Shown piece after piece: positions 53,816 to 64,000 of a DNA stretch of 64,000 nucleotides. The DNA lies in the NCBI GenBank assembly GCA_010909165.1, contig MU008219.1:62001-126000 (forward strand). Reading direction: 5' to 3'. The notes beneath the pieces are model-generated. The model was not told the origin of the DNA. It searched no databases and saw only the letters and a program-made list of their open reading frames with translations. Position 1 is the stretch's first letter. The number at the start of each line of letters is the position of its first letter. A program made the position numbers and the translations under genes. The DNA is from Anthoceros angustus. Its lineage: Eukaryota > Streptophyta > Anthocerotopsida > Anthocerotales > Anthocerotaceae.

Positions 53816-55642
53816 TGTGCTAGCGCGTGTAGCCAGAGCTACATTCGTCTATGTAGATACTTGGGAGAGAGATATCGATGCGTGTCTTGCTGAGACTCTC
53901 AGCCAGAAATTATGTGCGAAGCGATGAAGAAGTTCCGGGGATGGAGGCAGGGCTGAAGTAGTTCCTACGGAGCCCACGCTCTCGAGAGCCAACCACACAC
54001 ATGTACGCGAAACAAATGAGCAGTTAATTCATGTTGTCCATGAATGTGCGGGAGAAGCAGAATCTGGGCTACACAGAACCTTCCGACTGTACAGTTTTCC
54101 AGACGTTAAATTGCTGTAGGTAGTGCTTTTAAAATCTTACACAGAGTTGCTCTCAGGCCTGGGGTGATGAGATGCACGACATGGACAAGCTTAACCCCAG
54201 AACGCCCGCGGAGTTTGGCCTATTTTTGGAGTGAAATTTGGTTAAAAATAATTTAGGTTTTTAATTTTAATTTTATATTTAATTCATAAAAAATATGAGT
54301 AACCATCTCCGAGGCGCGCTCTTTGGAACGCAGCAAAGATGCCCACATTCCATGAAAAGCTGCTCTTTTTGTGTGGTTAGAAATGAGACATATGATTCTG
54401 CGAACTGAAACTTTGTTGCCTGGTTTGCATGTATCCGAGATCGACACACTATTAGTGATTTCAACATTCCATTGGAAAGCCACACTTCGATTCCATATGC
54501 AAACTTTGTAACCACAAACATGTTGACCACAAAAGTAGGTGGCTAGCCGTTCTGAACTCTTTAGAAAACCTCGATGAATGCTTTCATCCCGTGGAAGCAG
54601 AGTCTCCTAGGTTGTGCTACTTGTCCACCTACTTGGTCCATTTATGAGAAGTGGAAGGATTGTTGAGCGATGGGGAGTTATCAGACAAATGGGCCCCATT
54701 TGATGTTGTGGTGGTACCTTCAGGGGAGGTCCCCATTTCCCTGGCAATGAGAAGACCCTCCGAATCGGTAGAGCAATTGGTAAAGGCCGAGGGAGCCGCC
54801 CAGGTCCAGGTATTTGATCAGGAGGAGGAGGAAGAGGTGGAGATGCCTCTAAGGTGTACCCGGCGTGTACAATGAAGAATTATGTATTTCACAGGTTTTT
54901 ATGACGGATGATCACCATCAATGTGAAAATATCTATTTCATTTATCCCCTCACTAGCTAAGGGTCTATGGAATAATCCCTAAAAGCACCACGGGACTGGT
55001 GCTTCGGTCGCCATTCGCTGTTCCCCGATATGGCCATTGAATGGCGGGAGTTGGGCTCACCCTCAGTCCTGGATAGCCGGTGAGTTGGCTCTCTGGTTCA
55101 CTGACGTGGTAGAGCAAACCGATAACGGCTCCATTGGGAATCATGGGTGAAATTACCTTGTTTGTGCCAACCACGATTGTTCAGTAAAAAATTGTGACTT
55201 TTCTAATCTATTTTAATTCTTAGGTACTTATCACAACAACTACAGTCCCTATTGAACAGCCTGTTGCCTAGGGAACAACAGCCATAAGACTTCGAAGTCT
55301 TTTCGCAAAAGTTGCTTTGCATTGGCAGAGTTCGCAACTTTTATCTTGGTGAAATTAGCCTGCATTTTCTAGGGCTTGGTGTCGGAATCGAGTCAAGCAG
55401 AACTTCGTCCCAAAACTACTATATTACTCTCCCAGACAAGATGCTTTCTAGGGCACAACACATCCTGATATTCCTGTCTAGTGCCGTTCGATATGTACAG
55501 CATGGTCAGCCTAGAAAAGAGCTCCTCTTGTTGCGGTCAAGATCGTTATAAACTACCACATATCGTGTGGGTAGGTGCTTCTTGAGGAGCGGCATTAGAG
55601 CTATGTGTACACGCAACCAATTGATGTCCTGCCATCGGAAAG
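53816..55642. other. Interval without confident genes
   Basis: Likely holds the promoter and 5' UTR of the paralogue C gene next to 53815. A plus-strand frame at 54651-54875 (acidic end EEEEEVEMPLRCTRRVQ) could be a retroelement polyprotein scrap. Nothing else is assignable. Confidence 0.45.
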
Positions 55643-57090
55643 TGCCTATTCCACAAACAACCAGTTGAACGCCGCCTCCTCCGCATCTTGATTCTGGAGC
55701 ATACTAGAAAACCAGCTAGGATGACCAATAATTTAACTCTAGAAATGAGCCATAACATTGGTGAAGAATTTTCCGTTCACACAAGTTAAGCACAAGCTAA
55801 CGATTGCACCAACATCTTAATCACTAGGATCGATGTCAAGATCTTCAAGCTCGAGATGTAACAGGAATTCCATAGTGCTAGCTATTAGCGACCTGATCGG
55901 CTTCCTTCGAACAGAGATGAAGTATGCGTACGATAAATTTTTTGTTGGAGCCACTACTGCATGCACAACAAGGTAGCCGTCTCCAAAGGCATAGAGGCTC
56001 GCTAAGATACCATTCTTGGTGTGTCACAGACCCTTCATCTTCTGGTCTCAATGGAAACATGACTTTCTTTCATAACGATTCATCTTCCCATCCCTAATGT
56101 CACCTCTACTTTTTGTAAATGCTTATGGAATTGTACGATGCGTTGGGGACATCAGACAATCTAAAAGCTCCGAGCTCGCTCACTGAGCGTAGGAGCGGAG
56201 AAAGTTAAGAGAGGATCTTGTTATTATGGTCACGGGGCTTGTAGCCTCCGCTCCGTCATTGTCAATGGTTAGTCCAACTAGTTTACTCGTTAATCAGTCT
56301 AACTCCTAGCTCAATGAAATGCTTGCTTAATTAGGACTGTATTCATTAGGGCGCCATATGCTAGCGAATTCTCATTGGCTTGTTCCAGTGCTTATTCAAG
56401 TCAACCGCTTAGCATTATACGCATTGGTCTTGGTCACTGATGGATGTAAAGCCCCATGTTTGATGCATACTGACACAAATGCTTGAGATTTATGTGACCA
56501 ATCCTAGAGAATAAGGCAAATGCCACAGCTCGTTGCACATGGGAGGACGTGGATGGACCTCAATGGAATTCTGAATTATTAGACATGGTGGCTCAAATTT
56601 AGTGATAGTCATGTCATCACACATAGAATTGAACAGTCCAATTTGAAAACTGCTGGGAAAGATACCACATGGTCATCGCAATCAATTCTGTTCTTCGGTA
56701 AGTAGACTTTAATCTCTCAATCAAGATAGGACGCGGGGAAAGACTTGATCCTTAATTGTAAGCATTTAATTTTGCCTCTTATAATAAGGGATTTACTTCC
56801 ACATCCAAGATGGGTGGTGACGAAGGACAGAACTTTTATGGTCAACAGGATAGTTGGGTGCAACCACTACTAGGAAAATGGGCCTTTTACAACGGAAATT
56901 ACAACGGGCATTACAACGCCCTTACTAAGTCTGTAATAAAAACCCCCGTAGTAAACACACCTTAGTAATATCCATAGTAAAATCACATACGGTATATACG
57001 AGGGCTATATCATGTATTAAATATGGTATTGTCCATTTCATACGGTGTATGGCTTGTCTGGTGCTCCGTACACTGCTTAAAGTTTACAAC
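55643..57090. repeat. 1.44-kb dispersed repeat, copy 2
   Basis: Pair of 39844-41283. The shared part ends at TTACAACGG, after which the flanks differ. This copy retains bases missing from copy 1 at CTG-containing sites (for example CACTACTGCATG and CTTCTGGTCTC). Confidence 0.9.
56865..56970 (+). mobile_element. CACTA transposon terminus, copy 2
   Basis: CACTACTAGGAAAATGGGCC with the same subterminal TTACAACGG repeats as 41054. The opposite end was not found. Confidence 0.6.
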
Positions 57091-57170
57091 GGAACCCCTT
57101 TACAGCGGACATTACTACGATACATTTACAAAGCGTTTTACAACTTCAATAACCATGGTTAATGATTCCG

Positions 57171-59023
57171 AAGATTCGGGTTCTGGAGAAGGTTCGGGTT
57201 CTGGAGAAGGTTCGAGTTCTGGAGAAAGTTCTTGTTCTGTAGGAAGCTCCAATTCTGGATAGAGTTCCCATTCTGCAGCGGGACCTAGAGCTGGAGCTAG
57301 AGAAAGCCACCACCTCAAAGGCCAGGATTTCCCACAAATGCGGACAAGACAAACCTCCCAAGGTTGAGGGGAGAGACCCAATTAGGTTATAGTAGGATGC
57401 ATTGAGGGCTAAGAAACTGAGTGTAGCTCCAAGTGTTTGAAGAAGTGGTCCTATGCTAGCATCGAGGTCATCAAGATCGCGGCAGTTAGCCTCAAGCTTT
57501 GCCGGAATGCCCGCCCCTTGAGGTTGGATTATTCCAAAACCTTCTTGAGGCGGTAATCTCACCATTTGAGTGATTGCGAAGGTTGCAACATCCCACATTT
57601 GGGAGCAATGGCGATCATGGGTCCATTCCACTCACAAATCGAAAGTTTGAGCCGATATGGGCGTAGATTGCATACCTAGTCATTGAGCACGGGCATGTTT
57701 GGAAGGACAGGACTTTAACATTTTCAAGGGTGTTTTTGAGGCGTTCATGGATACAAGGATATGGTTAAGAGAATCACGAAAATATTTCGAATCGACACGC
57801 TTTTTTAAGATGACAATTGTCGAAAGAGGATTGGAGACAATCCACATTCGATGAGACGCCTTAGAGGCTCTCCATATGAGGTGATGCTTAATCTTATCGC
57901 CCTTTATTCAAAGCCTCCGTTCAAAATTAAAATTAGTTGCGATAGCCTAAGCCGCAAGTGCGCATTGTGAACCAAATTGCTCAATAATTATTCCAATTCT
58001 AGGTAATGTCGCTTCGCTTAAGATGAAAAACTGGATTCTGATCTATCGTTGTAATCCCAACCGCCAAATTCCAGCCAAGGATCCNAAGATTCGGGTTGGA
58101 GAAGGTTCGGGTTCTGGAGAAGGTTCGAGTTCGAGAAAGTTCTTGTTACTCGTAGGAAGCTCCAATTACGGATAGAGTTCCCATTCTGCCGCGGGACCTA
58201 GAGCTGGAGCTAGAGAAAGCCACCACCTCAAAGGCCAGGATTTCCCACAAATGCGGACAAGACAAACCTCCCAAGGTTGAGGGGAGAGACCCAATTAGGT
58301 TATAGTAGGATGCATTGAGGGCTAAGAAACTGAGTGTAGCTCCAAGTGTTTGAAGAAGTGGTCCTATGCTAGCATCGAGGTCATCAGCACTGGCAGTGTT
58401 AGCCTCAAGCTTTGCCAGAATGCCCGCCCTTGAGGTTCTGGATTATTCCAAAAACCTTCTTGAGGGCGAATCTCACGGATTTGAGTGATTGCGAAAGGTT
58501 GCAACATCCCACATTTGGGAGCAATGGCAGTCATGGGTCCATTCCACCTCACAACTGGGAAAGCTGAGCACGATATGGGCGCGTAGATTGCATACCTAGT
58601 CATTGAGCACGGGCATGTTTGGAAGGGACAGGACTTTAACATTTTCAAGGGTGTTTTTTGAGGCGTTCGCGGATACAAGGATATGGTTAAGAGAATCACG
58701 AAAAATATTTCGAATCGACACGTTTTTTAAGATGACAATTGTCGAAAAGGGGATTGGAGACAATCCTGATTCGATGAGACGCTCTTAGAGGCTCTCCATA
58801 TGAGGTGATGCTTAATGCTGTTACTGCCCTTTATTCAAAGCCTCCGTTCAAAATTAAAATTAGTTGCAGCTAGCCTAGCGCTGCAAGTGCAGATTGCTTG
58901 AACCAAATTGCTCAATAATTATTCCAATTCTAGGTAATGTCGCTTCATCGCTACAAGATGAAAACGCTGGATTCCTAGACTATCGTTGCTTAATCCCAAC
59001 TGCCAAATTCCAGCCAAGGATCC
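57171..59023 (-). repeat. Tandem duplication (about 0.92 kb) of an LRR-like gene fragment, joined at an N
   Basis: 57171-58084 and 58086-59023 are collinear copies, separated by the single N at 58085. The minus strand of copy 1 (57631-57146) reads LLQTLGATLSFLALNASYYN and LIGSLPSTLGG, a leucine-rich-repeat pattern, followed by a tail from the 18-bp GGTTCTGGAGAAGGTTCG repeat (57178-57230). Copy 1 lacks many short pieces present in copy 2, often at CTG/CAG. No complete gene is readable. Confidence 0.7.
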
Positions 59024-60227
59024 ACGCACTGAAGACTCTTCTTACCAAGCTGCTCGTAGGGGTAGGAAGGAAGCCACCTCCAAGCAGCAGGCGTCCCTCG
59101 CAAATCGACACCCACCATCCTGTCCCCGCACGCGTCCAGCATGATATATACTTGGTCCTGCCCTGCCACGACCTTGATCCCACCGAAACTCTGGGCGAGA
59201 TTATCACCATCCATCCGCTTGCCATCGACATGTGCATACAAGGGACGGAGCATGGCAGCGGGCATGGAGGCCACCTCCATCCAGGCCATCTGCCCCAGAT
59301 CCAACTCCCAGATCTGAATACGCAACGGATCCTTCCTTCCTCACATATAAGCACAAGTAGTGCTAAGACACGAGCCGGTCGCACGCTACAGCGCGTGGCG
59401 AAGCGGAGAGATGGCGAAGAGGCCCGAATTCATTAGGAGGCATAGACGTCATCGACATGCTCCAGTTGTGCCGCTCCATATCGTAGGCCAGCACGCGCCG
59501 GAAGAAGGCGATGAGAACACGTTCCGTAAACACTCCTGTGGGTCGGCTCCCATTGAAGCCCCCGAGCCACGCGCTAAAGTCTTCAGTGCAGATGGTCATG
59601 TTCCACTTCCTGAGCGCGGAATCGAAGATGAAAGTCTGCATGAGTTCCGAATGAGCTGTCGGGTCCCTCATCACCACTAGCTTGAAGTGGCGTGCCTTGG
59701 CATCCACCAACATCCCCCGCACATGCTCTATCCCAAAGTCATGGGAGCGTCACAGCGAGGCCGGGAGGCGTGCCCTGGGTTGCTACGTGCAACATCACGT
59801 CGTGGACACCGTCCGCCACCGCCAATACTTCGGGGAGCGATAGATCGGAGATGCCAGAATGGTGCAGGTCCTGGAGCTTGTGCCAGCGGTCGGAGGCCGG
59901 GTCGTAGATGCAGGACCTCCTGCTGCTGCCGGATCCGAAGTCGGGTGATATGGAGCCCACCACCCACAGCACTCGTTCCCCCGCCCCCGACAACTCCCGC
60001 TCCTTCAACATTGAGGACCACGACCCGGACCCCCTCCACTCTCGACTGCACACTGCCCGCAATAGCAACTGGTTCACCAGCGGTAGCTTTGCCAGGATCG
60101 TGACGACCAGGTCATGAGGCAAGTCGCTCCATTCAACAGCCTCCTCCTCCTCCTCCTTTGCACCATCCACCGCTCCCGGCCTACTCACTCTCTTGCCATT
60201 CGTATACGAGGTACTCTTGATTGACAC
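58985..60227 (-). CDS. F-box/kelch-repeat protein, frame interrupted twice
   Basis: From ATG 60227: an acidic leader, then an F-box (VEWSDLPHDLVVTILAKLPL with LRAVCSREWR, about residues 31-70), then CIYDPASDRWHKLQDL, a kelch-like blade start. The frame stops at 59739. It resumes in another frame at 59722-59363 (LVDAKARHFKLVVMRD, FDSALRKWNMTIC, VLAYDMERHNWSMSM), and again at 59325-58990 (IQIWELDLGQMAWMEVASMP, DRMVGVDLRGTPAAWRWLPS). Order and content fit one intronless F-box/kelch gene of roughly 400 codons. Plant members are substrate adaptors of SCF ubiquitin ligases. The two breaks, of a few bases each, could be sequence errors or pseudogenisation. The 3' end overlaps the end of the preceding duplication. 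Confidence 0.75.
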
Positions 60228-61655
60228 GCCAGACTCGGATCCCTACTCTCTTGCCAACTCTTGCAAACTTTTTCCAGACTCTAGATCTCTTGCCATCACC
60301 CTGCGGATGCTCGCTCCCTGCCTCCTTCGAATTCGCCCCATTCATCCTCCCACACGGTACCCTAGCACGGCCAGATTAGACGACATGTCAAAGCTCACAT
60401 ACCAGCTACTAGCTATGTCAAAGGCGAGATAGACCATAAACAAGGGTCCACCCTCAATTTAGAAAATAAGCAAATATACAAGGGTTCTACCTGATACACA
60501 TTACGTGCCAAAGTAATATCACCTAGAGCGGACAAAGTTACCGATTCGAATGGGTTGCAAAAATCTCCGAGTCCCACAATGAGAAACTACAAGCACATTA
60601 TATAATAGCATGTGCTTTGATATGTATACTTACATATATAGACTTAGTCTTCAATAGATAACGCTAATTATGAATATATTTATAATATTACTAATATTTT
60701 ATATTATCTTTTACAAAAATTGAGATATGCTTTCATCATTTTCTTCACTAAGTTTCGATTTGGAGTATACACAATAATTAGATAATGTGTGCAAAAGTAG
60801 TATCCCCAAGCTCTCATGTGTGTGCTGGAGCTTGTTGGAGCTCTTTCCATCTCAAGAACAAAGGAAATGATGGAAGAAACATTTTAAGTTTGATGTTTCC
60901 TGCGTTTACTTGGAGCGACAATAGCATAGCTAGTCTTAGCCTTCTCGATTATTTTGTTCATTTGTTATTATTCTAAAAATTTGAAAGAGTTCCACAAAAC
61001 AACCAATGATTAAACAAAACGCGTGAAAGTGACATCACTAAGAATGCTCAAGGTCCAAAAGGAAGCAATAGTAGTTTGAATACGTAGACCTACAAATCTA
61101 AGTCATTTTATCGGCAAGCACAAACTCAACTCGGAGAGATCCACGTCAAAGAAGAACAAAGTACAAGCTATACTAAAACTTCATTGTATAATATTATAGA
61201 CCTCAAATATTTTATAATTGATCTAAAACAATTATAAATTAGTCGATCATATGTTTATGAAATTATGACAAGCTCCCATCAAGTTCTCGATAGTGATTAT
61301 ACATAATGATTGTAATTTCATAGTGGTCTCTATTCCATCTATCATATATATACATATGTATGAAAGTAAATTAATTTTTCGATGAATTGGTTATAATCAA
61401 TAAGCGAGAAATGCTCCAAACGCACATAGAAGTGTGTTTCATTCCTTTTTTCATAACTAGAGAAGAACAACGATGAGTACAAATTGGCAAATCACTAAAA
61501 AACTACGAACTGGATCACCGAAAAGTTTTGTAGCAACATATAGTCTACGAAGGAATTTGAAGTAATATCAAACTTCTCTAACAAAGTTAGACCTCTCAGT
61601 ATAGTGGAAAGGAGGCCACTCAATGTAGTTGGAAGTTGTATGCGTCAAGTTCATG
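60228..61655. other. AT-rich interval without genes
   Basis: Probably includes the F-box gene promoter. From 60580 to 61500 it is very AT-rich, with no coding sequence or structured repeats recognised. Confidence 0.6.
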
Positions 61656-61842
61656 CGTGTGTGTTTTAGCTTTAAGCTTCTCGTGCTTGTGTGCTTTAGC
61701 TTTAAGCTTCTTGCGTGTGTGTGCTTCAGCTTTAAGCTTTTTGTGCGTATGTGCTTGAGCTTAAAGCTTCTTGTGCTTGTGTGCTTTAGCTTTAAGCCTC
61801 TTGTGCTTGTTGCTTGTGCTGTTTATTTTAACAATTCAGACA
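61656..61842 (+). repeat. GCTTTAAGCTTCTTGTG tandem repeat, left block
   Basis: Five diverged units of 26-34 bp built on GTGCTTTAGCTTTAAGCTTC. Ends in TTATTTTAACAA. The same block recurs at 63396-63556. Confidence 0.85.
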
Positions 61843-61916
61843 GAAAGATGCAGAGATACAGATGAAGAAAGATACATCTAATAGGACCTGTCACCTCTGG
61901 TGAAGGAATTGGATAG

Positions 61917-62047
61917 CACTACTACAAAACATAAAGCTTTTTAACGCACCATATATCACGTAGCAAGTTCTCGTGATATTGGGGTTATAAATTAACACAG
62001 CTAATTTGGTGGCCCAGTTAATTAACTGGGTTCAGGACCACCAAATT
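61917..62047 (+). mobile_element. CACTA-like terminus with nested palindromes
   Basis: CACTACTACAAAACATAAAG at 61917 matches the CACTA end consensus. About 85 bp inside, AATTTGGTGG (62003-62012) and CCACCAAATT (62038-62047) flank the perfect 18-base palindrome CCCAGTTAATTAACTGGG (62013-62030). No transposase or opposite end is visible in the window. Confidence 0.5.
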
Positions 62048-63395
62048 AACTGAGTTGTCGTTTGAACCCTGGTTTGCCCCTAGGCCACTGAGCTCTGTTG
62101 CATATGAACTGGCTTGATGTTCTGTAACTTCTAAAATGACAATAGGTAGCAGGTTCGAATGCAGGTCACCCCTCTGCGAGTGCCATTTATCTACCACCGG
62201 ATCACATGAGAATGCACGATTATTGTAACGTCAAATTCTGATCTAAACACAAAATGTAGTCACCAAGCTAGGTGCATACCCCGCTCAGGCCTCTCCCATA
62301 ATCCCAGCTGTGAACTACTTAGTTCATGCTCGGGCGCCACCAACTCAATGGTAGGAGCAGATGATCTAGGCGCTGAAGTCGATTGGACGGGATGGGACTC
62401 CATTCCCGCAGCTTCATCTTCTGCCATGCCGCTAAAATTTTATCACGGGAATTGGACTCACTCTCCACGCTGTGAAGATGAGGGGTTCGATAATCGCGCC
62501 TCGGCCTTGGTCAAGCACTTTTGATCGTCAGCACGATTGCCATCACCACCCATGCGAAGGCGATTTGGCATGGGCTTGATGGTGACGCAATGGCTCCCCT
62601 GCCAAAACATGAAAGTACCCACGCCAAAGGCGTTAGTTGCCAGATGCAACCTGGTTCGGGTTGTTATGGCAACTATTGTCTAGATCTGTCACTTGTACGA
62701 ACTCATGTGTGTGTGTGGGCCACGGACTCTCCCTTTGGGTAGGAAATGAGTTAGGTTTTGTTTTTTTCGTAGGCCCGGAGTAGAAAATAAGGCGGAAAGG
62801 GAGAAATAAGATCGGAGTACTCCCGGACCGTGACCGGAGTAGGGAGGGGCCTGGACCGCCTCTTCAAGAGCACTACCTCCGAGTGGATGGGCTGCATCGC
62901 ACTCGAGCGATCAGTAAGTCCGGACTATACTCCGGATCGGGACCTGGCACGCCAAGTAAAGTAACTTAGGATCTGGGCATTTTAGCGCACGGGCCAGGAC
63001 CTGCTTCTAAGAGGTGAGCAGGCATGCTGGACCAGACCGTGGGGTTGCCGCGGCCGTTAGGCGGTATTCACGCCCGCAAAGGCGCCAACAGGTGGTGGTA
63101 GGTTCCCGGACCCCCCTAACCTCATTGAAGGCCACACTTATCCCACTGCCAGTTCGTGCAGTGAGGTTTCGCTCCCACGAGTGGGGAGCCTTCCTCGCAC
63201 CTGGATGGAGGTGCGCCCGATCGACCTCTCGACTTATCGACTCTCGCGACGCCGCCGAATCGCCCCCATCAAGGCCCTACCCGGGTGACCCACACTAGGT
63301 AAGTCACACTACCCTACGCCGCGATGACTGGCAAGTGCGATCTACGCCGCGAGAGAGGCACCGCTTGAAGCTGCCACCATGGGGACCCCCCAAAT
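62048..63395. other. Repeat-bounded interval, GC-rich in the second half
   Basis: AGCAGGTTCGAATGC (about 62146) and CAACTCAATGGTAGGAGC (about 62340) resemble tRNA-type B and A boxes but in reversed order. From about 62760 to 63390 it is GC-rich with no supported frame. No rRNA or tRNA gene identified. Confidence 0.45.
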
Positions 63396-63556
63396 CACCG
63401 TGTGTTTTAGCGTTAAGCTTCTCGTGCTTGTGTGCTTTAGCTTAAAGCTTCTTGCGTGTGTGTGCTTGACTGCTTCAATAAGCACTGCTGCCTTAAAGTT
63501 TCTTGTGTGCTGTACATTTAAGCCTCTTGTGCTTGTTGCTCAGCTTATTTTAACAA
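63396..63556 (+). repeat. GCTTTAAGCTTCTTGTG tandem repeat, right block
   Basis: Direct repeat of the left block, more decayed, also ending in TTATTTTAACAA. The remaining 63557-64000 shows nothing recognisable. Confidence 0.8.
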
Positions 63557-64000
63557 CCGCATGGTAAACTACTTTCTACCACAGCGTTGTTGCATGTCTT
63601 CTTGAAGGAAACCTTGAATTGCGGTGCTAAGTTGATCCAGTATCAGTCGCATACAGTGCTGACAACCATTTACTACTTATATTAGCCTTGAATCAATAAG
63701 CCTCTTGTAGCCATGGGCATAATCGTTTCCCGAATGATTTAACAATCATGAAGCAACACACGAGTGTTTCAAGCGTGCGGCTTGCCTGTCAAAGACTCTG
63801 TTTTAGAGTGGTCACATTGAACAAGTTGCCTCTGAAACACGGAAGGGACAAACTTTATCCCTTTATAGAGATGGGGTTTAATTCAACTTCTTTCTTTATT
63901 AGAATATTGTTTTTTTAGATGGTGTACACTTGATTTACTCTTAGACATGTATTTTCGCATCCCGCGAAAGGCTTGGTCTTGTTCGTATCCCTATTGCTGC

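Noticed and set aside
54651-54875. Acidic 74-codon frame as a gene
   Set aside because: No domain and no promoter or splice context. It may be retroelement debris, but not supportable.
62140-62165. tRNA gene at the GGTTCGAATGC box
   Set aside because: No acceptor stem or A box at the right distance upstream. At most a tRNA-derived scrap.
62760-63390. rDNA-like GC-rich segment
   Set aside because: No conserved rRNA helices or sequence blocks that I can recognise.

Overview
The window is nuclear DNA from a land plant that most likely makes swimming sperm (bryophyte, lycophyte or fern grade). The plant evidence is Ty1/copia and CACTA relics, pentatricopeptide (PPR) gene debris, plant-style split RPL18A genes, a bacterial-type (organellar) topoisomerase I, an F-box/kelch gene and TPR-SET genes. 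The swimming-sperm evidence is a ten-exon coiled-coil gene resembling the ciliary inner-microtubule protein CFAP210/CCDC173. I cannot name the species. Introns are short (about 50-250 bp), phases are consistent across the models given here, and gene-poor DNA is full of duplications.

Layout. 1-3.0 kb: the 3' part of a CD36/scavenger-receptor-B family gene, with a tandem 650-bp duplication over its transmembrane and tail exons. 3.0-17.1 kb: relics, namely PPR fragments, a topoisomerase/RPL18A chimera, a roughly 400-nt-arm inverted duplication, a copia pol relic, a 728-bp tandem array and a pogo-like MITE inside a 12-bp satellite. 17.1-23.1 kb: an intact 21-exon type IA topoisomerase gene. 23.1-31 kb: two intact RPL18A genes in a patchwork of copied topoisomerase exons, with the ciliary gene between them. 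31.8-50.9 kb: a 7-kb segmental duplication (units A and B). Each unit holds a TPR-SET gene, a promoter-like tandem array upstream of it, a second broken TPR-SET copy and a pair of small MGN-start proteins. The spacer holds a 1.44-kb dispersed repeat with a CACTA terminus. 51.4-53.8 kb: a single-exon, intact 801-aa TPR-SET gene. 55.6-64 kb: the second copy of the dispersed repeat, a duplicated LRR-like fragment joined at an N, a frameshifted F-box/kelch gene, and repeat-rich DNA with another CACTA-like end.

How the genes relate. The topoisomerase (probably organellar) and RPL18A are housekeeping genes whose exons were repeatedly copied nearby. The three TPR-SET genes are same-strand paralogues that expanded locally. 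The small MGN proteins travel with them in the duplicated unit, but no functional link is shown.

Quality warning. Several near-identical copies differ mainly at CTG/CAG trinucleotides and in homopolymers. That looks like uncorrected long-read miscalls, perhaps at CHG-methylated cytosines. Some frameshifts below may therefore not be biological.
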